From assembly GCA_024364735.1 (NCBI GenBank), contig JAGFNQ010002604.1, positions 203,306 to 267,305 of the forward strand: a stretch of 64,000 nucleotides of DNA, in the 5' to 3' direction. This document shows, piece by piece, positions 1 to 12,303 of this stretch (the stretch's first letter is position 1; each line of letters begins with the position of its first letter). Both the position numbers and the translations under genes were made by a program. The notes beneath the pieces were generated by a model that did not search any database, was not told the DNA's origin, and saw nothing but the letters and a program-made list of their open reading frames with translations. This DNA comes from Boesenbergia rotunda. Its lineage: Eukaryota; Streptophyta; Magnoliopsida; Zingiberales; Zingiberaceae.

Positions 1-1159
1 GATGGAGGTGGGAGACACAGTAGTCCAGTTTAGCATTTTCGACGCCATAAAGGACCCTAGGGGAGATCACACTATTTTGAGCATAGACACCGCAGATGAG
101 ACTGTTGAGGCACAGATCATTGATGACAATGGTACATTTGACATAGTGGGAGCAGAGTTGATTTCAGAGTAGACTTTACCTGATTTTTCTTATTTTGTAT
201 TTTGTGATGATATTGTTCTTGATAGCCCTAATCTTTTTAATAAGGTTGTTGCAGATATTGCTAAGGAGGCATGCACAGGAGATTATTCTACAGGTGTAGG
301 GATTGCACAGAGCCCCAGGACCACCACCATTTCCAGAAAGTGTAGGACTTGCATGATGGAGCAAGTACCCAAGGATCACCTATACCAGTTGAATGTCCAC
401 CAGAATTTGAACCTGAGATGGAGGTATTTCTTATAGACCCAACAGACATTTTTCAGCATGTTCAGGTAAGTATTTCTTCTTTACCTTTAGAAAATCTCAG
501 ACCCAAAATTGATTTTATTGGTTGTGACACATTGCTTGATACATGCTTGATGGAAAATAATTGTGATATTTCTATTGAAGTGGCCAAAAATTGAATTCTT
601 GTTTGTGAAGAGTTCCTGGATGCAATTTTGTAGGAAATAATTGTGAAAAATTTATTGAGGCTCTAAGAATTGATTTATTGGATGTGATGCATTTTAGGTA
701 CATTTTGTACGAAGACTGATATTGTTTCATTTCTTTCTTACTTGCAGGTCCAGAAGACTATTGGAGTGGATGCTTCGTCTGAATAGATCAAACCTCCTGG
801 AAGGTGTTCCAAAAAGAATAAAGAGGGAGTAGATTTACTTTAATTCGAAACCTCTACCTCTTAAATGGGTCTTGTATCTAAATAACCTTCGGCCACCTGA
901 ACAGATTGCAGTAAGTCTAAGTGTGGGGGAGCGATGCACCGTGAAGCTGAACAAATAAAGAAGCTCTTTCGCACATACAGATTCCTCCACTACCACGATG
1001 GAGGCTACTTCTGGATAGACTCCGATCCACCAGAATAAAGGGAGATTGTTCTTTTTGTATTTTCTTTATTGCATGTTTTCACTTTTAAATTGAGTTTTGC
1101 TAATAAATACGTGAGTAGAGTAACATGAATAAAAGTCATTGTAAATACCATGTTTTTGC
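1..1159 (+). other. Degenerate retroelement-like remnant, possibly Ty3/gypsy
   Basis: An open frame at 2-172 reads like the stretch after the protease in plant gypsy polyproteins (FSIFDAIKDP, compare the common FNVFEAMKxP motif), but it stops after 56 codons. Downstream, short frames (for example 349-594) continue in acidic, low-similarity sequence with stops, and 730-1040 holds further broken fragments. No RT, integrase or LTR end can be recognised. The stretch is AT-rich and has no convincing host exon structure. The assignment rests on one weak motif. It could equally be another decayed repeat. Confidence 0.35.
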
Positions 1160-1179
1160 ATGATTAGGAATAAANATTC

Positions 1180-4100
1180 TGCAGTTGTTTGCTCCAAGAG
1201 TTACTCACAGTTTGTGATGAACTATCGGATGAACAAACTGGAGACTACCATTCCTGAGTTGCTTAACCTGCTGAAGACTGTAGAGCCTTCTGTAAAGCAG
1301 GATCAGAAGACGGTACTGTTAGTTGGTTCATCAAAGAAAGGCTCTAAGAGGAAGCCGAAAGAACAAAATAAGGGAAGGAAGATAAAGGCCAGAAAGATTG
1401 AAAAGACACCAAAAGGCACTTGCCATCACTGCGGCAAGGAGGGCCACTGGCGAAGAAACTGCAAGGTTTATCTTGAGTCCTTGAAGAAGAAGGCATCCGA
1501 TGCCCCATCCTCTTCAGGTATCTTCGTTATTGAATGTCACTCTATTTCCTCGGACACCTGGGTACTTGATACTGGGTGTAGCTCACATATATGTAATGAC
1601 ATACAGGGGCTAAGGAATAGAAGAAGACTCGTCAAGGGAGAAGCGAATTTGCGAGTTGGAAATGGAGTAAAGATTGCTGCTGTTGCCATCGGAACATATT
1701 TGCTAAAGCTCCCTACTGGACTTGTCTTAGAATTAGATAATTGTTATTTTGTTCTTCGTTAATAAAGAACATTGTATCTATTTCATGCTTGAATGAAAAG
1801 GGTTATCATTTAACTTTTAGTAACAATTGCTGTTACATAACTTTAAATGGTGTTCTTTATGGGACCGGAACTTTATGCAATGGTATCTACACGTTAGATT
1901 TCAATGATGTTTTCAATATCGAAGTTAGCAATAAACGTGCTCGAATAGATAATCAAATAGACTCCTATATGTGGCATTGTCGTCTTGGCCATGTAAGTAA
2001 GAAACGCATGACCAAATTACACCGATGTGGAATTCTGGAATCATTTGAACCCGGTTCATTTGATACATGCGAATCATGCTTAAAAGGCAAGATGACCAAA
2101 TTACCCTTTTCTGAAAAAGGTAAACCAGTGGGAGAATTGCTTGGTCTAATACATACTGATGTATGTGGACCAATGTCAACTCTTGCACAAGGAGGCTATA
2201 GCTACTTCATTACCTTTATCGATGATCACTCACGATTCGGGTATGTGTTCTTAATGAAACACAAATCTGAAGCTTTTTTAGAAATTCAAAGAGTTCAGAA
2301 GTGAAGTAGAGAAACAGCTTGGCAAAAGTATTAAGATACTTCGATCCGATCGGGGTGGTGAATACTTAAGTCAAGAGTTTCAAGATTATTTTAGGGACAA
2401 TGGGATATTGCCTCAATGGACTCCGCCATATACACCACAGCATAATGGTGTATCTGCGAGGCATAACCGAACCTTGATGGACATGGTTAGATCTATGATG
2501 AATCATGTAACTCTTCCAAAATCCTTTTGGGGCTATGCGCTTAAGACAACTGTTTACTTACTAAACAGAGTCCCGACCAAGGTAGTCTCTACTACTCCAT
2601 ATGAGACGTGGAATAGTAAGAAACCTCATTTATCTCACCTAAAGATATGGGGTTGTCCTGCTTATGTAAAGCGGACTGTATCAGACAAATTGGATGCTAA
2701 GTCTGATAAATGTCTATTTATTGGATACCTAAGGAAACGAAAGGTTACCAATTCTATCATCCCTTGGAACAAAAGATGTTTGTTTCAAGGCATGCTGTAT
2801 TTCTAGAAAAAGAATTTCTTTTACAAGAAAACAGTGGGAGTAGCATTGAACTTGAAGAAGTTCAAGAAACTCCAATAGACATTACAGAGACACCTAGTCT
2901 AGACCCACAACCAATAACTCAAAATGATGAGCTATCAGTTGAACCTAAAACAACACCACTTCTTCGTAGGTCTGATAGGACACGCAATATTCCAGAGAGA
3001 TACGGATTTTTTAGAAGTGAATCGAATGACGTGTTACTCATTAACGATGACGAACCTATCAGTTATGAAGATGTTCTGAAAAATTCAGAAAGGGATAAAT
3101 GACTTGAAGTCATAAAGTCAGAAATGGATTCCATGTACAAAAATCAAGTATGGGACTTGGTTAACCCACCTGAAGGGATTAAGCCCATAGGGTGCAAGTG
3201 GGTTTTCAAGAAGAAAACTGACATGGAAGGTAATGTTGTTACCTTTAAAGCTAGATTAGTGGCAAAAGGATATCGTCAGAAACAAGGAATTGATTATGAC
3301 GAAACCTATTCGCCAGTAGCTATGCTTAAATCCATTCGGATGCTCCTGGCCATAGCAGCTCATTATGATTATGAGATATGACAAATGGATGGAAACCTGC
3401 TTGAGGATGTATACATGATACAACCTGAAGGTTTCACATCGATTAATAAAACCAAAGTATTCAAGCTTCGACGATTCATATATGGACTAAAGCAAGCATC
3501 CAGGAGCTGGAACATCCGTTTTGATGAGACAATCAAAGAGTTTGATTTCTCACAAAATCCTGACGAACCTTATGTGTACAAGAAGGTTAGTGGGAGTGCA
3601 GGCGTATTCCTAGTGTTATATGTCGATGACATATTACTTATAAGAAACGATATATCAGTCTTACAGTCAGTTAAAATTTGGTTGTCCAAAACTTTCTCCA
3701 TGAAAGACCTGGGAGAAGCAACCTATATCCTTGGGATTAGAATCTATAGAGATAGATCAAAACGGTTGCTTGGTCTTTCGTAGTCTACATATATAGACCG
3801 AGTGCTAGAAAGGTTTAGCATGTCGGAATCCAAGAAAGGTTACCTTCCCATCAGGCATGGGATCAACCTTTCGAAGTCTATGTGTCCGCGCACAGAAGAC
3901 GAGAGGATTTGCATGAATAAGATTCCTTATACATTCGCGATAGGATCTATCATGTATGCTATGTTATGTACTAGGCCCGATGTATCGTATGCTCTGAGCG
4001 TCACAAGCAGATACCAGTCTGATTCAGGAATGGATCATTGGGCGGTTGTCAAGACAATCCTCAAGTACTTAAGAAGCACTAAGGATGTGTTCCTAATATA

Positions 4101-4602
4101 TGGAGAAGGTGATATGGTAATACGTGGGTATACTGCCAGTTTCCAGACAGATAAGGATGACTCCAAATCTCAGTCCGGATACGTATTTATTTTGAATGGA
4201 GGCGTAATAAGTTGGAAGAGTTCCAAGCAAGACACCGTAGCGGATTCTACCACGGAAGGGGAATATATTGCAGCTTTGGAAGCAGCAAAGGAAGCAGTCT
4301 GGATCAAGAAGTTTGTCTTAGAACTTGGTGTGGTTCCAACCATTGATGAAGCAATACCGGTTTACTGCGACAACAATGGAGCTATTGCACAAGCAAAGGA
4401 ACTAAGGTCTCATCAGCGATCCAAACATGTGCTTCGCCGCTATCATCTGATCAAAGAGATTATAAGTAGGAATGATATACAAATTGAGAAAATTCCCATT
4501 GAAAGGAATTTAGCAGAACCTTTAACTAAGGCCTTGCCTCAAAGTAAGTTTGAGGGTCATGTTAGAGCCTGTGGTATTGGGTACCGTAGCGATTGGCATT
4601 AG
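1180..4602 (+). pseudogene. copia-A1 gag-pol polyprotein, multiply frameshifted
   Basis: The domains lie in copia order. A CCHC zinc knuckle (CHHCGKEGHWRRNC, 1421-1462) is followed by the aspartic protease (WVLDTGCSSH, about 1559-1588). Next comes integrase, with its HHCC part (HCRLGH...CESCLKGK) and catalytic-core motifs (IHTDVCGPM, LRSDRGGEY). Reverse transcriptase follows with YVDDILLI near 3618, then RNase H (ADSTTEGEYIAA near 4240). Compared with copia-A2 it has a 1-bp loss near 1757, a small insertion near 2276, a 1-bp loss near 2731, a Trp-to-stop change near 3102, a TGA at 3379-3381 and a 21-bp loss after 3391 that removes most of the AFLN motif. The last frame ends at 4602, 14 bp before the LTR. 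It would once have encoded the capsid and replication enzymes but cannot now make a full product. Confidence 0.93.
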
Positions 4603-4616
4603 GCCAAGTGGGAGTT
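4603..4616 (+). promoter_or_regulatory. Polypurine tract of copia-A1
   Basis: The purine-rich run AAGTGGGAG lies between the pol stop codon and the first LTR base (TGTTAG at 4617). This is the expected position of the plus-strand primer. The same tract precedes the 3' LTR of copia-A2 at 29427. Confidence 0.75.
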
Positions 4617-6019
4617 TGTTAGTGATATGAGAGAAGTATCCTAAGGCAATCGCCTTATGATTGTAATCATTTATTCTAATAAATGAATATTTACTATTTG
4701 AGTATACATGTTTGTGTATTTGATTGAGATCTTAAACTCATTTACTGAATGTCCACAATATAATTCACAGCATGAGAGAATTTGTGATGAATTCACAACT
4801 AGTGATTATCTCTACATGTGCAATTGTGAAGTATTGAAATTGTCCCTAGTCGATGAATTCATAAATACGGACACTATCAATTCTGTTGAGACTAGCATGG
4901 ATTATTCTCTAATCAGCTGATTCTCACTAGCTGGTGACATTGAGATGTTCAGAGATAAACAGGAATGCTAGTTAAGGGAACTAGTTCATTGGAGTGACTG
5001 GCTGTAAAACTTCATATGATAGTCTACATATAGATATGTAAGTAAAGTTCTTACTGCAGCTTAAGTGCGATGTTTCTTTGACTTGCGGTGTTCAAGTTAT
5101 CATAGTCATGGAGACTTATACTTTGACATCTTAAGCAAGCATCTCCAAGGAGGTGTGGACCCAGGATGATTGGGTATAAGCCGAAGTGCCCGAAGATGTT
5201 TGAACAGCCTACAAAGGATTCACCACTCCTTGTGAGGAGATGTATACCCGAGGCCTATCGTCGGATTGTTACTCGAAGCCTCTGGCCAGAGCATGACATG
5301 TTTAGAGTATGAATCTCTTAAATACATGAGAGTAATTAGAATCCGTAGGACGAGAAAACGTTACTTGGGCTAGGTGTGACGTAGTCATCCTAGTGGGGAC
5401 TGACACACATAGACCATGTCCTGAACCAAGTGGGTATATGATGGTGAAGGGAATGGGGCACGATTCATTATAGCTGCTGAAGGGTTTCAGAATTGTTTCT
5501 GAGGTCAACCGTTGATCATTCGATTAATTGGGGATCATGATGTACTACTAGGTGCCACTCATGATCGTTCTATAATTGATTAATTATAGACGACCAACAT
5601 AAATCGAAAGCCTATTTAGTCACACGCACTACGAGTAATCCGAGGGATTTAAAACGAGTTGAAAATTGGATTTTCCAATCAAGAGAGATTAGGTTTGGTT
5701 AAGCCAAACAATAAGTCGAATCTGAATTTTTCAGAGACACATCAGAAGCGTAAAATAGCTAAGTCTTTTGAAGACTTAATAGATGAATTAAATAAGTTTA
5801 ATTCATTGGGGTGTGACTTGGATGGGCCGGCCAAAGAGGGCCTCCATCCTCTTTGCTTGGCCGACCACAACAAAGGGAGAGAACCAAGTTTTTGGTTCAA
5901 TTTATAAAATAAACCAAGTGTGGTTTATTTTATAAAATTATGGATGATATAAATTTTTATATAATAAACCAAGGCTTGGTTTATTTTTCATCGAAATTAA
6001 AATGAACATGGATTGGTTT

Positions 6020-6846
6020 TGTAACGACCCGACCCATTTGGCGGCCCATTTGGCGGTCTCGACCGTCGACCGTGTCGTTACCAATACTAGGTCTTCCCAC
6101 TCCTGGGCGTGGATTTTTGCCTTCCCAGGATTCGAACTCTAGACCCAGGCTTAAATCTAGTTCTTTGTGAATCCTGAATACCAATTGAGCTCAATTGGTA
6201 TTCAGGATTCATAAAGAACTAGATTTAAGCCTGGGTCTAGGGTCGTTACAATAAAAGTAACGACCCGGCCCATTTGGCGGCCCATTTGGCGGTCTCGACC
6301 GTCGACCGTCGACCGTGCCGTTACCAATACTAGGTCTTCCCACTCCTGGGCGTGGATTTTTGCCTTCCCAGGATTCGAACCCTAGACCCAGGCTTAAATC
6401 TAGTTCTTTATGAATCCTGAATACCAATTGAGCCGCCAAATGGGACTCCAAATGGGCCGGGTCGTTACAATAAAAAGGTGCCTTTTTATTGTAACGACCC
6501 GGCCCATTTGGCGGCCCATTTGGCGGTCTCGACGTCGACCGTCGACCGTGCCGTTACCAATACTAGGTCTTCCCACTCCTGGGCGTGGATTTTTGCCTTC
6601 CAGGATTCGAACTCTAGACCCAGGCTTAATCTAGTTCTTTGTGAATCCTGAATACCAATTGAGCTATAGCTCAATTGGTATTTAGGATTCACAAAGAACT
6701 AGATTTAAGCCTGGGTCTAGAGTTCGAATCCTGGGAAGGCAAAAATCCACGCCCAGGAGTGGGAAGACCTAGTATTGGTAACGGCACGGTCGACGGTCGA
6801 CGGTCGAGACCGCCAAATGGGCCGCCAAATGGGTCGGGTCGTTACA
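6020..6846. mobile_element. Palindromic array of six tRNA-like (SINE-type) units
   Basis: Six related units alternate in orientation. The order is minus about 6020-6188, plus 6189-6256 (internally deleted), minus 6257-6434, plus 6435-6477 (3' end only), minus 6480-6664, plus 6665-6846. A full unit of about 185 bp starts with an A-box-like TAGCTCAATTGG. A B-box-like AGTTCGAATCC follows about 42 bp later, and the unit ends GGGTCGGGTCGTTACA, so it resembles a tRNA-derived SINE. Head junctions form perfect dyads (CCAATTGAGCTCAATTGG). The tail junction is ATAAAAAGGTGCCTTTTTAT. The whole block is flanked by GGTTT at 6015-6019 and 6847-6851, so it probably inserted as one unit. A foldback DNA element is the alternative reading. 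Confidence 0.65.
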
Positions 6847-7022
6847 GGTTTATTTTATAAAATCAATCATGGATTAATTTACCATGATAAGGAAATTTAT
6901 TCCATAGGAGAGAAGATTTTTATCATGAATTAAAATATGATTTTAACCATGATATAAAATCAAACTTGGCATGATGGAATAAGTTATTCCATATTTGAGA
7001 GGCTTGATGGTTGAGAGGCCAC

Positions 7023-7030
7023 TATATAAA
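7023..7030 (+). promoter_or_regulatory. TATA box in copia-A1 LTR
   Basis: TATATAAA is followed by GGACCC and, 50-70 bp on, a CT-rich leader (CTCTCCCTCTC). The same motif and context occur in both copia-A2 LTRs. It marks the U3/R boundary and the presumed Pol II start. Confidence 0.7.
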
Positions 7031-7706
7031 GGACCCATGGCAAGGCTTAGGTGAAAATTATAGAGATGAAGGCATAGGCTCTCTCCCTCTCTTTCTCTCC
7101 TTCTCTTCTCCCCTTCTTGCCGTGCGCCAACCAGCCCCAAGAAGGAGCACCAGCCGACCGCCCCTGCCCTGTCCCTGCCGACCACCACCTGCTGCCGGAG
7201 AAGGAAGCTCCGGTCATCTCTTGGCCGGAAGAAGGTGCTACCGGAATTAGAGTTTGCCGGAAGGATCTTTTTGCCGCAAGCCTCTTCTTTTGCTTCGCCG
7301 GAATTTTTATTCCGGCCATCATTTTGTGGTTAGTATTCCGACTTCTCTCTTGGTTTTTCTTGTCGTGTTCTCGGAGAATCTAGTAGTTCTCGAGAACACT
7401 AAACTCGTGGCTTTGCGAAGTCATCCCGAAGATACTCGGCGTGGACGCGAATAGAGGCGGAGCTTCCAAGGGACGCATACGGTTGGATCTCGTCCCTTCC
7501 TTCGAGTTACGCGAGGTAATACGTAAATTAGTTTATGTTTCTGTAAAATTTTAAATAAATGATCATGTCTACACAAGATAAAATTGTATGCTTAGATGTG
7601 TGGTTAAATGATTTAGAGAAATTATTTATGCTAAACCTTCCGCTGCACGTAATTAATTTTGAAATTACGAACCCACATCCATGTCAACATGCACCCGGTC
7701 CCAACA

Positions 7707-9211
7707 ACTACCACTGCTCTAGAGTGGATGAGTGGACAGGATACATTGGAGTACCACACTCCTACCCAAGAGACGAGGGAGCACTACTCTAAAACCCTCG
7801 TAACAACGGAGGGAAGTCCACAGCCTGTATATTGCTTCGATCTATCACTACCCTTGTGTGGTTGAGCGTGGCACGACTGTACAATTGCATACACTCTCCG
7901 ACAATCACTAACTCTCTTGAGTGGCCAAGTGAGCATATCCGATATGACTGACGATGGGCTCAAACCACAAGGGAGCCGATGGTCACCATCATGCAACCGT
8001 GCAAGGATGGTGCATGATACTAATCAATACAACACCCATCAGATCATTAACCATACAACGATATGACATGCATTGGTATAATATGACATATAACCACTCC
8101 TATACACATGATCATACATGTGTACTCTATAGAGTATGAGTATCAAAATTGAGACTGTATTGACATAAAAATGATTATCTGAAAGACAAGTAGCTAAGTG
8201 TCAAGCAAAGATAAGCAAGAACAGATATGAGGTAATAAACCTACTGCAATCAATATCAAGCCATGCATAAAGAAATAGTATCTATAGAGACAAGAAAGGG
8301 GTACCCGCCTCCAATGAGAAGCCCATATTAGCAGAGCACCCCCTGTCCAGGTATCCGCAAGAAATCAATCAATGTCCTATATTAAATGACATAATTTTAG
8401 CTACCACAATAAATGATAACTAGCTAAACCATATACCAAACATAATTAGAATTCTTCTAATTAGGTTTAACCCTACTTAACTTAAAATGAGCTCTCATCC
8501 TCGTCGGTTAGGTTAAAACCTCAACCACCCTTAATCATATCATGATCATGCTAGATTAGGTATTCATGTGGTGAGACTAATCTCCAACACCGATAATTTA
8601 ATTACCCTAAAATAAAATCCCTCAATACAAACCCAATACATAATCAACCTAATGGCAAGAACACATCTTCGGATCAAAGGGAACAACCTACATGCAAATC
8701 CGAAACACAAGCCCATTACAAACCTATCAACCAAAAACCCTAATCCAATTCATCCAAATGATTAGATTGGTTTTAGGTATATCCTCATGAGTTAATTATT
8801 CATTTCATTAATCAATCTTTAATCCATTATTAGATTGATTTCCAATTAACTCAAACTCAAGATAATTATCTAATTACATTAAGTGGATCAATTGACTAGT
8901 TAATCAAACATCTTAACATGTTTGCCACCACAATCTACAATCCGATCAGAAAAATGGATTCATCCATGCTTGTCAAAATCAAACCCATAGATGCCCCACG
9001 ACAATGGCATTACAAGATCAAAAGCTAAGCTAATACCCAACCCATGACCGATACCTACTGCGACATTTCAATTTTAATGTGTTAAGAATATCAATTGTGG
9101 AGTAAACAACCTTCCCAATACAAATCCACAGACTCAATGCATTGAAGTACAAAGGTAATCCACCGTGATCGATGTAGTAACCAAAGATCCAAACAAAACT
9201 AATGATCAACA
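7707..9211. other. Intergenic or decayed repeat, no gene seen
   Basis: This is AT-rich sequence between two copia elements. Short frames in it have no recognisable domain. Read on the minus strand, 8640-8760 has a leader-like flavour (GGATTAGGGTTTTTGG), as in the R/U5 part of plant LTRs. I could not find LTR ends, a primer site or a polyprotein, so I leave it unassigned. Confidence 0.4.
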
Positions 9212-11024
9212 TGTTAGGATGTATACTAAAAGTCTAGCTTTTGTACGGACATCTACATTTTGAAAGAGAATCACATGATCACTATTTGCATATTTATTCG
9301 TTATTTATGTGCATATTATCTAATATTTTACATTGTAGACAACATGGTATGTGGTGTCACACAGAAGATCATGGTATCAGTCCCTTGTAGAGTATAAGTA
9401 GAGGCTCACAACCTAGATGACTTTGGACAAACCATTGGCATGGTTGTAGTGTAATTTGGTATTGGTTTATCTTGACTATAGAATTACACTAGTACACTTT
9501 GTGTGTATTGAGCAGGACCGATATAGATGTGATTCAATTTATACTGACTATATAATTGAATCAGACCTCAAATATTATAGAGTACATGCTCTTAATCTCA
9601 ATATAATAACTGACACATGTACATAATATTTATTTCATTGATTTATCAATGAGCGAGATTTATTTGTTAAATTGATAGGTCCCGGTAAGTTGGGAAATAA
9701 TATTATTTATATAGTGTGCCATTAATTATAGAAGGAAATCATGCCCTAGTGAGTCAAGTTAATGATGTCCACTTGAGGAGCTCATAAAGCTCATCATGTT
9801 AAATCCTGCAGGTGAACTTGGTCCAACATGATGATAAGGTTGAGTGGTACTACTCATGGAGTTAGATGTTAATTAATTAAATTTTTAGTAATTTAATTAA
9901 TTAACAGACATTCGATATCTTAAACATGGGGAGAATTTTATACTCATAATTTGTGAAGCCCATATTTAAATATGGGATTTGGTGAAGTAGATCAATGATG
10001 ATCCTCTAGTGGAATGGATCATCATTAATGGATCGGGTCATGATCCATTAGGTGGCCAAGACCCAACTCCCTCATGGTCCCTATTATAGCCCTATATATA
10101 CCCCATGGAGTCATGAGACCAAGGCATCCAACACACAACAAACCCTATGCTTCTCTCTCCTATTCTCTCTTCCTCTCCCTCTCTCCTAGGGTTGGGCGGC
10201 GCCGGTTGAAAGGTGGTGAAGGGGCACACGTTGGAGGAAGAAAAAGGCTTGTTGTTCTTCTTCTTCTCTTCCTTTCTTCCCCCTTTCTTGAGCAAGCACG
10301 ACAAGGGAAGAGAAAGGTTGGTTGGAGGCAAGGAGAAGCTCCTTGTAGGTGCCGGCGATGAGGAGGAAGAAGAAAGGTGGTGGCCGGCGGCTAGGTGTTT
10401 GTGAGGAAAAGAATTCTTTCTCTTTTCCCTCTTCTTCATCTTCCTTCACTTCCTCTTCTCGGTTTCCTTGTGGCCGGCGCACCTTGGAGCTTTGAAGTGG
10501 TCGGCGGCGCAAGGGAGGAGAAGAAGGAGTTGGCCGGCGGCAACCCTAATCCTAGGGTTTTGGTGCAACTTTGCAGAGGAGCGTTGGTGGCCTTGGTGAC
10601 TCCGGTTCTTGGAAGATCGTTGCCCACACGATGTCCAAGAAGAGGTTGAGTCATACAATAGATGATCGCGAGATAAACATGAAGGTATAACTTCTTATTT
10701 TGGTTCCTTTCATTGATCTTGCTATTATTTCATGTTGATAATTAATTGCATGTTAATTATTATTTAATTAATTATGTTAATTAATTATCTTGGACCCTGA
10801 TGATAAACACAAAAATCGGTGATCCACTCATCGTCTATTCCGCGGCTAATCGGTTGGACGAGTATGATTACTAAAACAATATGTTTGTTCAAGCGGTCGC
10901 TCGAATTGGTTAGCATGATGATGAGTCAGTCGTGTGGAAAATAGTTCTCCATTTGGATTGAAAAATTTTAATCCGGGGACATGGAGAGGTTTCCCATGCG
11001 CGACCCGAAATCCATGAACCAACA
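9212..11024 (+). repeat. 5' LTR of a copia-B element
   Basis: The LTR runs from TGTTAGGATGTATACTAAAAG to CATGAACCAACA (1813 bp) and is followed two bases later by a tRNA-Met primer-binding site. It has a TATA box (10092-10100), a CT-rich R region near 10150, and GC-rich sequence to about 10600. Related LTR starts occur at 50295 (plus) and, inverted, ending at 52628. No 3' LTR partner was found in the window. Confidence 0.85.
10092..10100 (+). promoter_or_regulatory. TATA box in copia-B LTR
   Basis: CTATATATA lies about 880 bp into the LTR and 50 bp before a CT-rich leader. This is the expected U3/R position. Confidence 0.6.
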
Positions 11025-11026
11025 AT

Positions 11027-11039
11027 TGGTATCAGAGCC
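11027..11039 (+). promoter_or_regulatory. Primer-binding site, tRNA-iMet type
   Basis: TGGTATCAGAGCC begins three bases after the LTR end. It matches the 3' end of plant initiator tRNA-Met and fixes the LTR boundary and the orientation of the element. Confidence 0.85.
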
Positions 11040-12096
11040 AATGGTTTCCGGTTTTATATGTTTTGGTTCGGTTACATTTTTGCACTTATTATATACTTTA
11101 TTTTGCCGGATAATAGTAGGATGTGTGTACGCTAACTCTTTGGTTGTAGGCATGAGATCCGACTATTATGGCTAAATATATTGTGTATATGATTGTGTGT
11201 GCATGTGTGTAATTATATTTGAATCCTTGGGGTTGACGAGGCTAGATTTAATATTTAATTTTTGTAATTAAATACGACAATTGTTTAGCCGCGCATTTTA
11301 ATTTACTTTCGATCTAGACTTATTGTACACTCTTTCGTAATGTATATGATCGATAGATGTAAATTAGAATATTTTTCATCTCGGCTCGGAGATTCCCTTC
11401 ATGTAGGCTTGCGTATGGTGTAGGGAGGAGCAGACGAGGCAGCAACACGACTCAAGGCATATTGGAGAACAAAAGCCATAATAGTTGGAAAATTAGATTT
11501 TCTTATTTAATTTATTGCTTTTTGTTTATATGCTTGTGGTGTTTGCATGGTAAAATTTCTCAATTATAAATAGCTAACTGGGAGAGGGACTCTAAGAGTC
11601 CCATGACCTCCATTACTAATTTGACATGTGATGCAAACAAGCTTGCATGTGGCTCTGAGTGCCTTCCTCCATATCGGATGAGCTTGTCTCGCAGATCACT
11701 AGGTCAGATATGACCATAGGAAGTTATTTAAGAGCGTGTGATTTTCCCCAGCGGACGACACATAATCCTAGATAATTGTCTTAGTATCGTGTAATGATAA
11801 ACACTTTGATGCAAATAATAGTATCCTCCCCATCGGAGTCATTGCTATTATTTGTAGGGTCGAAGAGGAGCCAACTATTAATTTTATTTGTCAAAAAGTT
11901 AGGTTGACAAGATTATAAAATTAATGGGTAAAACCTCCTCTTACAAATGTAGAATTCGTATACGTCCACACTATCGTGTCATACGATATTCTCGGTGTTT
12001 TGAGGTGTTGGTTTATTTTAAAATTTATTGTTTGAGGAATCAATATTTTTTGAAATCTAAAGTATGTGATCATTGTGATTCTCAGGTTTTTCAAAA
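11040..12096 (+). other. Untranslated leader of the copia-B element
   Basis: About 1 kb of non-coding, AT-rich sequence lies between the primer-binding site and the gag start. This is normal for copia elements of this type. No separate feature is seen in it. Confidence 0.6.
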
Positions 12097-12303
12097 TTGG
12101 CTTTCAACCCACTTGCTGTAATATTAAAAGAAAATGAACTAACTGCCCTTAACTATAATGATTGGAAACTGAACCTGGACATTGTCTTGACTGCCAAGGA
12201 ATTCAAATGTGTACTTTTGGTGTTCAGTCCTGAAAAGCCTAGCGAGAATTATGATGAAGAGGGCAGTGTGTTAAATACGACAACTCAAAAACCCGGTCTA
12301 TAA
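12097..12303 (+). pseudogene. copia-B gag N-terminal fragment
   Basis: The frame encodes AFNPLAVILKENELTALNYN followed by DWKLNLDIVLTAKEF, the classic start of plant copia Gag (hydrophobic NPL...LTxxNYxDW...). The expected ATG is TTG here. After about 60 codons the similarity stops, at about 12270, where unrelated LTR-like sequence begins. The rest of gag and all of pol are absent, so the element is broken by insertion or deletion. Its primer-binding site and LTR are directly upstream, and the Gag type is compatible with the minus-strand copia remnant at 52629-61051. Confidence 0.75.

Larger units (their letters stand above)
1176..7706 (+). mobile_element. copia-A1: 5'-truncated Ty1/copia retrotransposon
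   Basis: The element consists of the C-terminal part of gag, a broken pol and a complete 3' LTR. Its 5' LTR, primer-binding site and most of gag are missing. The left edge lies at a single ambiguous base (N at 1175), so the truncation may be real or may mark an assembly join. It is closely related to copia-A2 at 21752-31927, and side-by-side reading of the two shows each indel. The LTR ends TG...CA (TGTTAG at 4617, CCAACA at 7706). Without the 5' end no target-site duplication can be tested; the right flank begins ACTAC. Confidence 0.9.
4617..7706 (+). repeat. 3' LTR of copia-A1 (with 827-bp insertion)
   Basis: The LTR starts TGTTAGTGATATGAGAG and ends GGTCCCAACA. Without the insert at 6020-6846 it is about 2.26 kb. 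It is alignable with the 2.5-kb LTRs of copia-A2 but lacks the internal 203-bp tandem duplication seen there. It contains a TATA box (7023-7030) followed by a pyrimidine-rich leader and GC-rich sequence. The frames within it are not genes. Confidence 0.9.

Noticed and set aside
6410..6860. Several frames encoding ARPPNGPPNG-like peptides
   Set aside because: They come from inverted copies of the tRNA-like unit read in several frames.
10074..10658. Overlapping open frames of 60-115 codons on both strands
   Set aside because: They lie in the CT/GA-rich R/U5 part of the copia-B LTR. They are open because of composition, with Ser/Arg/Glu-rich low complexity and no domain.
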